Origin: Methylobacterium sp. 10
GTDB taxonomy: Bacteria > Pseudomonadota > Alphaproteobacteria > Rhizobiales > Beijerinckiaceae
Assembly: GCF_000519085.1 (NCBI RefSeq)
Contig: NZ_KI912577.1
Location: 1,617,331 to 1,681,330, forward strand
Direction of reading: 5' to 3'
DNA: 64,000 bases
Part shown: piece by piece, positions 26,229 to 34,338 of the stretch
Position numbering within the stretch: the stretch's first letter is position 1
Layout: each line of letters begins with the position of its first letter
Translations under genes and position numbers: made by a program
The notes under the pieces: generated by a model
Told to the model about the DNA's origin: nothing
The model's input: only the letters and a program-made list of their open reading frames with translations
The model's database searches: none

Positions 26229-26245
26229 CGGGACGAGCGGCGGCC

Positions 26246-26923
26246 ATGCGGATCGCGATTTCGAAGTTCCACAAAGCGGTGCACGCCCTCAAGCGCACCA
26301 TCGGTGGTGTGGGCCTGATTTCCGGGTTGGCGGTCGTGTCCTTAGCCACCCTCCCGAACCTCGCCTCTGCTCAGACGCTGGCCTCCCTCCCCAGCGTGGC
26401 CAGCACCATCTCCACCACGGGCGCCGCCCGCCCGATCAGCGCCTGGGTTACCTTCTGCGAGACCTATGCCGCCGAATGCGCGGTGACTATCTCAGAGCCC
26501 GCCGCGATCAGCCTGACGCCCGGTATCTGGAACACCATCGTCTCGGTGAACCGCCGCGTGAACAAGTCCATCCGGGCGGTCACCGACATGGAGCAGCTCG
26601 GCATGGCCGACCGCTGGGATCTGGCCGAATCCGGTGCCGGCGATTGCGAGGACTTTCAGCTTCTGAAGCGCAAGCTCCTCGCCGAGGCCGGACTGCCACG
26701 CCGGGCCATGCGGATGACCGTGGTCATCGATGAGAAGGGGGAGGGCCATGCCGTCCTCACCCTGATCACCGACCGGGGCGACCTCATCCTCGACAACAAG
26801 ACCAACAGCGTGCTGCCCTGGCGCCAGACCGGCTACACCTTCATCAAACGCGAGAGCCAGAACGCCATGGCCTGGGTATCACTCGGCCGTGCCACGTCGC
26901 CGGTGACCACCGCCAACCGCTAA
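26246..26923 (+). CDS. Bacterial transglutaminase-like cysteine proteinase (BTLCP)
   Basis: A 225-residue protein with an N-terminal signal or membrane anchor (about residues 15-45, GGVGLISGLAVVSLATLPNLASAQ) and a BTLCP domain. The catalytic triad is visible: Cys in SGAGDCEDFQLLKRKLL, His in GHAVLTLITD and Asp in LILDNKTN. LapG, a member of this family, cleaves a surface adhesin under cyclic-di-GMP control. A LapD-like partner was not seen, although a GGDEF-EAL protein lies 560 bp downstream. The ATG at 26246 is preferred; an alternative start 21 codons upstream would fall between the two CtrA boxes. Confidence 0.85.
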   Translation: MRIAISKFHKAVHALKRTIGGVGLISGLAVVSLATLPNLASAQTLASLPSVASTISTTGAARPISAWVTFCETYAAECAVTISEPAAISLTPGIWNTIVSVNRRVNKSIRAVTDMEQLGMADRWDLAESGAGDCEDFQLLKRKLLAEAGLPRRAMRMTVVIDEKGEGHAVLTLITDRGDLILDNKTNSVLPWRQTGYTFIKRESQNAMAWVSLGRATSPVTTANR

Positions 26924-26954
26924 GCAGGTTCACTAAAAGTAGTCACCGATTTTG

Positions 26955-26975
26955 CGTGTTGAAACTCGCAACACG
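26955..26975. terminator. Hairpin after the BTLCP gene
   Basis: CGTGTTG and CAACACG form a 7-bp stem with a 7-nt loop, 32 nt after the stop. There is no T-run on the plus strand, so terminator function is tentative. Confidence 0.4.
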
Positions 26976-27131
26976 TCAAAGGCCCAAGCGAGGTGAAGCC
27001 TCGGCTCGCCAATGCGAACCTGCTCCGGAGCGGGATGCGGTGTCCCGGAGGGAAATCGCATCAAAGGCGATGCATTAGCGACTTGTTAAGCGCGTGCGGG
27101 CGACGGTTGCCGGGTTCGGGAATCCCTCGCC

Positions 27132-27476
27132 ATGACGACACTGAACCGCTTGCCCGCAACCTTGCTGCTGGCCGCCATCGTACCCCTGTGCTGGATGGCC
27201 CCCGCCTCGGCCCGGGATTCCGACGTCGGTGCCCTGCACGCGTCGTGGCGCGGATGCCTGCATCGGAATTTCGATCTGCAGGCACTGGTGACGAGCCGGA
27301 CACTGGCCGTCGAGTCGGCCGTGAAATCTTGCCGCTCCAGCGAAGCGGCCTATCTCGCCGCCCTCTCCACCTCTCCCCTGGTGGACGACGAGGACGTATC
27401 GAGGGTTCGTCCGGCCCTGATCCAGCGCGCCAAGGGTTGGCTTCTGAGCAAGGCGAGCGGCACGCGCCCGCTCTGA
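27132..27476 (+). CDS. Small secreted protein of unknown function
   Basis: A 114-residue protein with a signal peptide (MTTLNRLPATLLLAAIVPLC, cleavage after SA near residue 27) and a short helical mature part containing two cysteines (WRGCLHRNF and VKSCRSSEAAYL) that could form a disulfide. No family is recognised. It is convergent with the GGDEF-EAL gene, with stops only 7 nt apart. Confidence 0.65.
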   Translation: MTTLNRLPATLLLAAIVPLCWMAPASARDSDVGALHASWRGCLHRNFDLQALVTSRTLAVESAVKSCRSSEAAYLAALSTSPLVDDEDVSRVRPALIQRAKGWLLSKASGTRPL

Positions 27477-27483
27477 CGGCCCG

Positions 27484-29709
27484 TCACGCCGCTTTCGGCC
27501 CCCGCCTGCCTTCGAGCTGCCCGCCCGTAACCAGGGCGGCCAGCGCCTCGGCGGTCATGGCTCGGCCGTAGAGGTAGCCCTGGCCTTCGCGGCAGCCCAT
27601 CATGCGTAGCATTGTGTCCTGTTCGACCGTCTCGATTCCCTCGGCGATGACATCGAGGCCGAAGCTCTGGGCCATGCCGAGCACGGCCCGAACGATCTCC
27701 GCGTCGTGCCGATCGGTGAGGATGTCGCGCACGAAGCCGCGGTCGATCTTCAGGCGCGTCAGCGGGAAACGCTTGAGCGAACTCAGCGACGCGTAGCCGG
27801 TGCCGAAATCGTCGAAGGCGATAGAGACGTCGTGCCGGTGGAGCTCGCGCAACGGCTCCAGCAGGGAGTCGTCGGTCTGAAGGGCGATCCGCTCCGTCAC
27901 CTCGATTTCGAGCAGGCTCGGCGGCACCGCGTGGCGTTCCAGGGCGTCGATCACCTCACGGGCCAGCCGCCCCGTCCTGAGATGAGCCCCGAACAGGTTC
28001 ACGGCGACCCGCAGGGGCGGAAGTCCGAGGGCGCGCCAGAGTGCGGATTGCCGGCAGGCATCGTCGACGATCCATCGGCCGATGGAGGCGGCGAGGGGAT
28101 GGGCTTCGAGGGCGTCGATGAAGGCGGCCGGCAACAGCAGGCCGCGGGTGGGGTGCTGCCACCGCAGCAGGGCTTCGGCACCGATGACCTGTCCCGAACC
28201 CAGTTCGACCTGCGGCTGGTAGTGCAGTACCAGTTCTCCGTGCTCCACCGCTCGGGTCAACTCGTCGTGGAGCGTCCGCCGGGCGACGACCGCATTGCGC
28301 ATGGATTGTTCGAACAGGCGGAAGCACCGCCGCCCGTCACGCTTGGCCTGATAGAGGGCCAGATCCGCATCGGCGATCAACTCGTCCCGGACGGTTCCCG
28401 GCCCGCCAATCGCCGCGCCTATGCTGAGACCGACATGGAAGACGTGCCCTGCCACCGGGAACGGAGTTTGGAATGCCTCCAGGATCTTCGCGGCCAGGGC
28501 ACCCGCATCGAGGGGGTTGCCCCGGTCCGGCATGAGCAGCGCGAACTCGTCCCCACCGAAACGCGCCACCGTGATCTGGGACGTGACGCAGGACGACAGG
28601 CGCACCGCCACGGCCTGGAGCAGCACGTCTCCGACGGCGTGTCCCAGACTGTCGTTGACCTCCTTGAAGCCGTCGAGATCGAGCAGCATCACCGTGGCGT
28701 ACCGGTTCGTCGCGAGGCTCGCGTCCAGGCGCTCGTCGAAGAGTGCGCGGTTGGTGAGGCCGGTCAGCTTGTCGTGGTGGGCCAGCTGCACCAGCTTGGC
28801 GTCGCGGGCACGCCACTCGCTGATGTCGCGGATGACGGCGCCCATCCCGATCCCGCCGGAAGCCTGCCAGATCGACATCGAGAATTCGATCGGGAACGTG
28901 CCGCCGTCGCGGTGCAGGGCCGTCAACTCGATGGTGCGGCCGGCCAAGTGTGACGCCCCCCCGGAGGCGATCCGGCGCAGCCCCGCCTTGTGGGCGGCGC
29001 GGAGCGGCTCTGGAATGATGATCTCGATGGGCCGGCCGATCATGTCGCCCGCGCCATAGCCGAACAGGGCCTCGGCCGAGGGATTGCAGAAGGTGATGGT
29101 TCCTGTACCGTCCACCACGAGCAGGGCATATTCTGCAGCCTGGGCGAAGCCGATCGCCGCTGTGTTGGCCAATTGCACCCGGCGCATCTCCAGCCGGTCC
29201 ATGACGAGGTCGGCGAAAGCGGCGAGCTTCGACCGCTCGGCGTCGCCGAAACCGTCGCGCGGCTTCGTGTCGAGGAGGCAGAGCGATCCGATGCAATGCC
29301 CCTCGGCCGTGATCAGGGGCGCACCGGCATGAAACCGGACGCCCGGCAGATCGGGGTAGAGAAGGCCGTCGTCGTCCGTGTTGACGACCACGATCCCGGA
29401 TTGCGCGAGGACTCGTTCGCAGGGCAGGCCATGTCGTGGCAGGCGGTGAAGATCGACGCCGATCCGGGCCACCAGCCAGGAGACCTCATCGTCGATGAGG
29501 GAGACCCAGGCCATCGGCATTCCGAGGCTCGCCGCCGTCACCGCGACGATGCGCTCGAGGCCGGCATCCGGGGCGGCACCGATCATGCGGCAGGAGCGCA
29601 AGGCAGCCAGACGCTCGGCGTCTTCCATCATGGCAGGGCTGTCGTCGGTTCCGGCGGGTGCCGATGGTGGAGGAAGCATGAAATCGGCACCGAGCATGAG
29701 CGGTTTCAC
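27484..29709 (-). CDS. GAF-PAS-GGDEF-EAL cyclic-di-GMP signalling protein
   Basis: A 741-residue cytosolic protein. A GAF domain (~30-175, with MAWVSLIDDEVSWLVAR and CIGSLCLLDTKPR) is followed by PAS (~185-305, FCNPSAEALFGYGAGDMIG), GGDEF (~310-470) and EAL (~485-730). The diguanylate cyclase motif FGGDEF near 384 and the phosphodiesterase EALLRW near 510 are both intact, as is DDFGTGYASL. No RxxD inhibitory site precedes GGDEF. Net activity is therefore set by the sensor domains and cannot be predicted. The first codon appears to be GTG at 29709; an ATG four codons later is possible. Confidence 0.9.
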   Translation of the reverse strand: MKPLMLGADFMLPPPSAPAGTDDSPAMMEDAERLAALRSCRMIGAAPDAGLERIVAVTAASLGMPMAWVSLIDDEVSWLVARIGVDLHRLPRHGLPCERVLAQSGIVVVNTDDDGLLYPDLPGVRFHAGAPLITAEGHCIGSLCLLDTKPRDGFGDAERSKLAAFADLVMDRLEMRRVQLANTAAIGFAQAAEYALLVVDGTGTITFCNPSAEALFGYGAGDMIGRPIEIIIPEPLRAAHKAGLRRIASGGASHLAGRTIELTALHRDGGTFPIEFSMSIWQASGGIGMGAVIRDISEWRARDAKLVQLAHHDKLTGLTNRALFDERLDASLATNRYATVMLLDLDGFKEVNDSLGHAVGDVLLQAVAVRLSSCVTSQITVARFGGDEFALLMPDRGNPLDAGALAAKILEAFQTPFPVAGHVFHVGLSIGAAIGGPGTVRDELIADADLALYQAKRDGRRCFRLFEQSMRNAVVARRTLHDELTRAVEHGELVLHYQPQVELGSGQVIGAEALLRWQHPTRGLLLPAAFIDALEAHPLAASIGRWIVDDACRQSALWRALGLPPLRVAVNLFGAHLRTGRLAREVIDALERHAVPPSLLEIEVTERIALQTDDSLLEPLRELHRHDVSIAFDDFGTGYASLSSLKRFPLTRLKIDRGFVRDILTDRHDAEIVRAVLGMAQSFGLDVIAEGIETVEQDTMLRMMGCREGQGYLYGRAMTAEALAALVTGGQLEGRRGPKAA

Positions 29710-30131
29710 TTAGGATACTCTGTCAAATGCTAACAGACCGTGCCGGCAGGGTTTGGACGTATCGATGTTCGCGGTGCGTTTCGGATATCGCTTCCATGGT
29801 ACGAAGCAGGACGATCGGCCGTCATCGAGAGGACGGGTCCGCTTCCCTGACGGATATTGTGAAATCTCACTAGGAGATCGTAAGCGATACATCAAACATC
29901 AGATCCGGCCCCGGTTCCGCCCATGGACCGACTTGACGCGACATTGGCCATCTGCGTCGTTTTTCAGACCAGGGGGCATCCCGGGCAATGCTGTGCGAGG
30001 GATCAATCAAATACCCCAAATTCTATTAAAATCTCTTAACCATCCGAGAAAATCACCGCAAACCAAAACTTGGATGGTGGCTTGATGTATATCTATCGTT
30101 CCATCAGATTTCGATCCGGCGGAGGGCAATC
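29710..30131. other. Divergent intergenic region
   Basis: A 422-bp region between the GGDEF-EAL gene (minus) and a 71-codon gene (plus). It holds a CtrA-like half site TTAACCAT at 30036-30043, preceded by TTAA at 30026-30029 (spacing 6, one short of the consensus), and an ACCATCC/GGATGGT inverted repeat around 30040-30078. A reading frame at 29753-30085 lacks coding character and is not accepted. Confidence 0.5.
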
Positions 30132-30347
30132 ATGGTGCATTCGATCTACGTAAGGAAGATCGGAGACGGCCGCGAAAATTCTTGGAAGACCCTGGCCCAT
30201 GCCATCCAGACCCGAAGCGAGGCGGTCTTACTCGCCCGGAGACTAGCGTCGTCCTATCCGGAATCTGGCGCGGATCCTTTCCGGCGGGTGTTCTGGTTCC
30301 GGGACCGGACCGGTCTGCACGAGATCTGGGCGGCCCCCGAGGGCTAG
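30132..30347 (+). CDS. Small hypothetical protein
   Basis: A 71-residue basic, soluble protein (MVHSIYVRKIGDGRENSWKT and so on, ending RTGLHEIWAAPEG). A clear GGAGGG ribosome site stands before the ATG. The pattern of one short strand, a helix (SEAVLLARRLASSYP) and two strands resembles small DUF2188-like domains, but I cannot assign it with confidence. It precedes the CitE-like lyase gene by 106 nt in the same direction. Confidence 0.55.
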   Translation: MVHSIYVRKIGDGRENSWKTLAHAIQTRSEAVLLARRLASSYPESGADPFRRVFWFRDRTGLHEIWAAPEG

Positions 30348-30453
30348 CCCCGGATCGGTCTTCCTGCGCGTCGAGAGCTTGAAACGGGAGGGGGGCGGCG
30401 GTATCGCCGGGCGGCCGGTGCAACGAGCCACGGCTTCAGGAGATCGACGCGCC

Positions 30454-31341
30454 ATGACCGAGATCCGTCCGCGTCGCAGCGTCCTCGCCATGCCCGGCTC
30501 CAATCCACGGGTCCTGGAGAAGGCGCGCGGCCTCCCCACCGACGTCGTGATGATCGATCTGGAGGATGGCGTCGCACCCGAGGTGAAGGCGGAGGGACGG
30601 GACGCCGTCGCCGCCACGGTGGCTTCCCGGCCCTACGGTCGGCGCGAGGTCGTGGTCCGCATTAACGGCCTCGACACGCCATGGGGCGAGGCCGATCTCG
30701 CGCGCATCGCCCCCGCTGGGCCGGACGCGATCGTGATCCCGAAGGTCTCCGGACCCGATGCCCTGGTCGCGGTCGGTTCGCGCCTGCGGCGCCTCGGCGC
30801 GCCGGACCATACCCGCGTCTGGGCGATGATCGAGACGCCGCTCGCGATCCTCCACATCGCCGAGATCGCCAGCGCCGCCCGCGACGTCGATACGCGCCTG
30901 TCGTGCCTGCTCGTCGGCCCGAACGATCTCGCCAAGACCAGCCGGGTCCGGCTCGGGGTGCCGGGCCGTCCGGCCCTGATGCCGTGGCTGATGAACGTGG
31001 TCATGGCGGCGCGGGCCTACGAGATCGACGTGATCGACGGTATCTACAATGCTTTTCGCGACGAGAGCGGATTCAGGGCCGAGTGCGAGCAGGGCCGAGA
31101 CAGCGGGTTCGACGGCAAGATGCTGATCCATCCCGGCCAGATCGTCACCGCCAACGAACTGTTCGGCCCCTCGGACGCGGAGATCGAGGAGGCGCGGGCG
31201 ATCATCGCCGTCTTCACCGAGCCGGAGAACCGGACGCGCGGGGCCATCGCCTTTCGCGGGCGGATGATCGAACGGCTCCATGCCGTGGAGGCGTCCCGGA
31301 TCGTCGCCCTCGCCGACGCCATCGCGGCACGGGCAGCGTGA
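30454..31341 (+). CDS. HpcH/HpaI aldolase, CitE-like acyl-CoA lyase
   Basis: A 295-residue TIM-barrel lyase of the CitE/malyl-CoA lyase family: RRSVLAMPGSNPRVLEKA, VVMIDLEDGVAPEVK (metal-binding Glu/Asp), VVVRINGLDTPWGEADL, VWAMIETPLAILHIAEIA and GFDGKMLIHPGQI. Such enzymes cleave malyl-CoA, citramalyl-CoA or citryl-CoA. In a methylotroph the serine-cycle malyl-CoA lyase is a relative; this copy lacks serine-cycle neighbours and may act on another 3-hydroxyacyl-CoA. It starts at the ATG 30454 after AGGAG. Its stop overlaps the dUTPase start (GTGA). Confidence 0.85.
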   Translation: MTEIRPRRSVLAMPGSNPRVLEKARGLPTDVVMIDLEDGVAPEVKAEGRDAVAATVASRPYGRREVVVRINGLDTPWGEADLARIAPAGPDAIVIPKVSGPDALVAVGSRLRRLGAPDHTRVWAMIETPLAILHIAEIASAARDVDTRLSCLLVGPNDLAKTSRVRLGVPGRPALMPWLMNVVMAARAYEIDVIDGIYNAFRDESGFRAECEQGRDSGFDGKMLIHPGQIVTANELFGPSDAEIEEARAIIAVFTEPENRTRGAIAFRGRMIERLHAVEASRIVALADAIAARAA

Positions 31342-31844
31342 GCGGCGCGTCTCCTTCCGTCCCTCCGGCCGTCGGTCTGTGCATCCGAGATCCGCGATTG
31401 CGGGAATGGGGCTTCCCGCGCTGGGGCTCGGCAGCGGCGGCAGGGCTCGACCTCCATGCCTGCCTCGACGAACCCCTCGACTTGGCGCCCCAGGCCCCCG
31501 CCGTCCTGATCCCGGCGGGGTTCAGCGTTCTGATCCGGGATGCGGACTGGTGCGGCCTCGTCTTCCCACGCTCCGGCCTCGGTCACCGCGACGGCCTCGT
31601 CCTCGGCAACGGGACCGGCGTCATCGACGCGGATTACGAGGGACCACTCATGATCTCGGCCTGGAACCGCAACGCCGACCCGGCCGCGACCATCGTCATC
31701 CGCCCCGGCGACAGGATCGCGCAACTGGTCTTCACCCGCGTCACGCGGCCGGCCTTCACCCTCGTGGATGCCTCCGGTTCCGATGAGCCCGCCCCGCAAT
31801 CCGGGCGCGGGCAGGGCGGCTTCGGATCGACCGGCCGGCGCTAG
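31338..31844 (+). CDS. dut: dUTP diphosphatase
   Basis: A 168-residue trimeric-type dUTPase that hydrolyses dUTP to dUMP, keeping uracil out of DNA. All five motifs are present: AAGLDLHA, PRSGLGHRDGL, GNGTGVIDADYEGPL, PGDRIAQLVF and the C-terminal arm RGQGGFGSTG. The start is a GTG at 31338 that overlaps the lyase stop by four bases, giving translational coupling. Motif 3 has NGTGVID rather than the usual N-x-G-TID spacing, a small variation. Confidence 0.9.
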   Translation: MSGASPSVPPAVGLCIRDPRLREWGFPRWGSAAAAGLDLHACLDEPLDLAPQAPAVLIPAGFSVLIRDADWCGLVFPRSGLGHRDGLVLGNGTGVIDADYEGPLMISAWNRNADPAATIVIRPGDRIAQLVFTRVTRPAFTLVDASGSDEPAPQSGRGQGGFGSTGRR

Positions 31845-32040
31845 GGGCGATACGACGGGCTGACCGCGAAGTCAGAGAACTGAGGCCCGACCCTCAGCCT
31901 CAATTTCCGTTTATGAGCCTTGTATCCGGCCTGCTGGCGATGGACCTTGCATCCATCGCGGTCTGGCTTCATTGCGTCCCGTCTTCCGGATCGTCCGGCA
32001 GCCGCCGCGGCTTTCGATGGTCGGGAGAGACCGTGTCCTG

Positions 32041-33111
32041 ATGCCTGCCATGCCCGCATCCGTAGAGACGGCTTCGGCCCTCATCGCCATCGTCTGCGCC
32101 TCTGCGCCCGTCCATCTCGTTCTGAACCTGCGAAGCCTCGATTGCGCCATCCGGTTGGTCACCGGGGCGAAGGCGGCCGCGAGCGACGACCTGTTTCACC
32201 CGGCCGATCTCGTCATCGTGATGCACGATCCCGATAGCGGGATCGATGGTCCGACCGTGATCCGGGACCTGCGCGATCACGAGGGACATGCCCGCACGGC
32301 GATTCTGTTCCTCGGTGCCTCCGCTGCCCTGCGGCGGACGGCGGTCGAGGCCGGCGCCACCGACGTGATGACCGGTCCCATCGATCCGCTGGACCTGCAG
32401 ATTCGGGTCTGCAACCTCCTCGAGCTCGCCCTGGCGCGTCAGGTCCTCCACCGGCAATCGGTCGCGATGTGCCGCGACGTGGACCGGGCCGGTGCCGAGG
32501 CGGCCTCGCGGGAGCGGGAGATCATCCGCCGCCTGATGCTGGCGGCCGAATTCCGCGATGATCAGGCGGGGGACCACCTGACTCGGGTCGCCGGCTGCGC
32601 CATCGCCATTGCCGAAGGCCTCGGCCTGTCGGAGGGGGATGCGAACGACATTGCCTTGGCCTCGACGATGCACGACATCGGCAAGATCAGTATCCCCGAT
32701 AGTATCCTGATGAAGCCGGGGCCGCTCAGCGACAGCGAGCGGGAGGAGATGAAGCACCACGCGATCCGCGGCTATCGCATGCTTTACGACAGCCCCTCTC
32801 ACCTGCTGCAGCTCGCCTCCGACATCGCCCTGACCCATCACGAGCGCTGGGATGGCGGCGGCTATCCGCAGGGATTGAGCACGACGCAGATTCCGCTCGC
32901 GGGCCGCATCGTCGCTGTCGCCGACGTGTTCGATGCCCTGATCTCGGAGCGGGTCTACAAGAAGGCCTGGACCCCCGAGGCCGCGCGCCGGCATCTCGAA
33001 GAGCATGCCGGCACGCATTTCGACCCGGATTGCGTGGCCGCCTTCGTGGCCCGTTGGGACGACATCCTCGGGCTGGTGGAGAGCAACCCTCCCGAATCCG
33101 CCACCGTCTGA
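32041..33111 (+). CDS. HD-GYP protein with receiver-like domain
   Basis: A 356-residue signalling protein. The first ~125 residues form a response-regulator-like domain, but the region expected to hold the phosphoacceptor reads VMHDPDSGIDG, with His at the usual aspartate position and Asp beside it. A helix linker follows. The C-terminal HD-GYP domain has TMHDIGKISIPD and THHERWDGGGYPQGLS, the metal-binding and GYP motifs of cyclic-di-GMP phosphodiesterases. The start is uncertain: ATG 32041 is chosen, ATG 32017 or TTG 31972 are possible. The gene is isolated between dut and fabI. Confidence 0.85.
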   Translation: MPAMPASVETASALIAIVCASAPVHLVLNLRSLDCAIRLVTGAKAAASDDLFHPADLVIVMHDPDSGIDGPTVIRDLRDHEGHARTAILFLGASAALRRTAVEAGATDVMTGPIDPLDLQIRVCNLLELALARQVLHRQSVAMCRDVDRAGAEAASREREIIRRLMLAAEFRDDQAGDHLTRVAGCAIAIAEGLGLSEGDANDIALASTMHDIGKISIPDSILMKPGPLSDSEREEMKHHAIRGYRMLYDSPSHLLQLASDIALTHHERWDGGGYPQGLSTTQIPLAGRIVAVADVFDALISERVYKKAWTPEAARRHLEEHAGTHFDPDCVAAFVARWDDILGLVESNPPESATV

Positions 33112-33124
33112 GCCGCCCGGAGGA

Positions 33125-33952
33125 TCAGGCGTCGGCGACGCCGGCCTCGTCCTGTGCCTGCAGCACGTCGGGTCGGGGCATCGAGATGATGTTGTAGCCG
33201 GAATCGACGAAATGGACTTCGCCGGTGACGCCGCCGGAGAGGTCCGAGAGCAGATAGACCGCCGATCCGCCGACCTCTTCCAGGGTCACCGTGCGCCGCA
33301 GGGGGGCGTGGGCGCGCTGGTGATTGAACATCAGACGCGCATCGGCGATGCCGGCGCCGGCCAGGGTCCGCATCGGGCCGGCCGATAGGGCGTTCACGCG
33401 GATACCCTCCGGGCCGAGATCGCCGGCGAGATAGCGCACGGAGGCTTCGAGCGCCGCCTTGGCGACGCCCATGACGTTGTAGTTCGGCATGATCCGGGTC
33501 GATCCGCCATAAGTGAGCGTCAGCATCGAACCGCCGCGGCGCATGCGCGTGGCCGCCCGCTGCGCGATCTCCGTGAAGGAGAAGCATGAGATGACCATGG
33601 TCCGCGAGAAATTCTCACGGCTGGTCACGTCGACATAGCGTCCCTTGAGCTGTGCCTTGTCCGAGAAACCGATGGCGTGAACGACGAAATCGATTCCGTC
33701 GGTGAAGCGCTCGTCGAGGGCGGCGAACAGCGCGTCCACGCTCGCGATATCCTCTACGTCGCAGGGAATGACGATGTCGGACCCAAGTGAGGCCGCGAGC
33801 GGCTTGACGCGGCGACCGAGGGCATCCCCCTGGTAGGTGAACGCGAGTTCCGCGCCATGGTCATGGAGGGACTTGGCGATACCCCAGGCGATGGAATGAT
33901 CGTTGGCGACCCCTAAAATCAGGCCGCGCTTGCCTACCATCAAACCTGTCAT
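33125..33952 (-). CDS. fabI: Enoyl-[acyl-carrier-protein] reductase (NADH)
   Basis: A 275-residue short-chain dehydrogenase-type enoyl-ACP reductase that completes each fatty-acid elongation cycle. It has GLILGVANDHSIAWGIAKSL (cofactor loop), the family Tyr-x6-Lys active site in NYNVMGVAKAALEASVRYLA, and GIRVNALSAGPMRTLAGAGI. The ATG at 33952 has GAGGA upstream. It follows fabA and fabB on the same strand, but a 386-bp spacer suggests its own promoter. Confidence 0.93.
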   Translation of the reverse strand: MTGLMVGKRGLILGVANDHSIAWGIAKSLHDHGAELAFTYQGDALGRRVKPLAASLGSDIVIPCDVEDIASVDALFAALDERFTDGIDFVVHAIGFSDKAQLKGRYVDVTSRENFSRTMVISCFSFTEIAQRAATRMRRGGSMLTLTYGGSTRIMPNYNVMGVAKAALEASVRYLAGDLGPEGIRVNALSAGPMRTLAGAGIADARLMFNHQRAHAPLRRTVTLEEVGGSAVYLLSDLSGGVTGEVHFVDSGYNIISMPRPDVLQAQDEAGVADA

Positions 33953-34338
33953 ACGTGTCCTCGCATCCATCGCGCCGAAATCTCAGACAATTCCGGCTAT
34001 CGCGAGGACGCTTAGCGCGTGCATCCATAAACTGTCCAATCCGGGGTCGAACGGGAAAGCCGTCCAACCGTCCCGGTGCGGCCATGCTTCGAGACGTGAC
34101 GGGCGATCAGAAATAACCGCGCGTCTCATCGAGAGCCGTATCGACGAGGCCCTGCTTGGCTCGGATGCAGGCCGTGGCCGCGATACCGAGGCCGGCAAGG
34201 GTACTTAAGGAAATCAGGATCAGGACCATCTCGGACTTTCGGCTCCGGTCAGGAAACGCGAGGTCGAATCTGCGGTTCCGTGAAAGAGGCCTGCGTCACG
34301 CCAGCATAGGCGAAGTCGATCCGAGAAAGCTTGGCCTT
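33953..34338. other. Spacer between fabB and fabI
   Basis: This 386-bp stretch holds one candidate 40-codon membrane peptide on the minus strand (34107-34229, listed separately). Otherwise I see nothing in it; it must contain the fabI promoter if fabI is transcribed separately. Confidence 0.45.
34107..34229 (-). CDS. Candidate 40-residue membrane peptide
   Basis: An ATG at 34229 opens a 40-codon frame: MVLILISLSTLAGLGIAATA then CIRAKQGLVDTALDETRGYF. The first 20 residues form one hydrophobic helix, followed by a short charged tail. The ribosome site is weak. Small single-helix proteins like this are often missed, but chance cannot be excluded. Confidence 0.3.
   Translation of the reverse strand: MVLILISLSTLAGLGIAATACIRAKQGLVDTALDETRGYF

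Larger units (their letters stand above)
25928..26245. other. Intergenic region with two CtrA boxes
   Basis: This 318-bp stretch precedes the BTLCP protease gene. Its right third becomes AT-rich and contains two exact TTAA-N7-TTAA elements. No gene is supported in it. Confidence 0.6.

Noticed and set aside
27484-29709. GGDEF-EAL protein as a LapD homolog for the nearby BTLCP protease
   Set aside because: It has cytosolic GAF and PAS domains and no membrane-spanning HAMP/LapD_MoxY periplasmic part.
29753-30085. A 110-codon frame upstream of the 71-codon gene
   Set aside because: Basic, low-complexity translation, poor ribosome site, no homology that I can recognise, and it would occupy a divergent promoter region.
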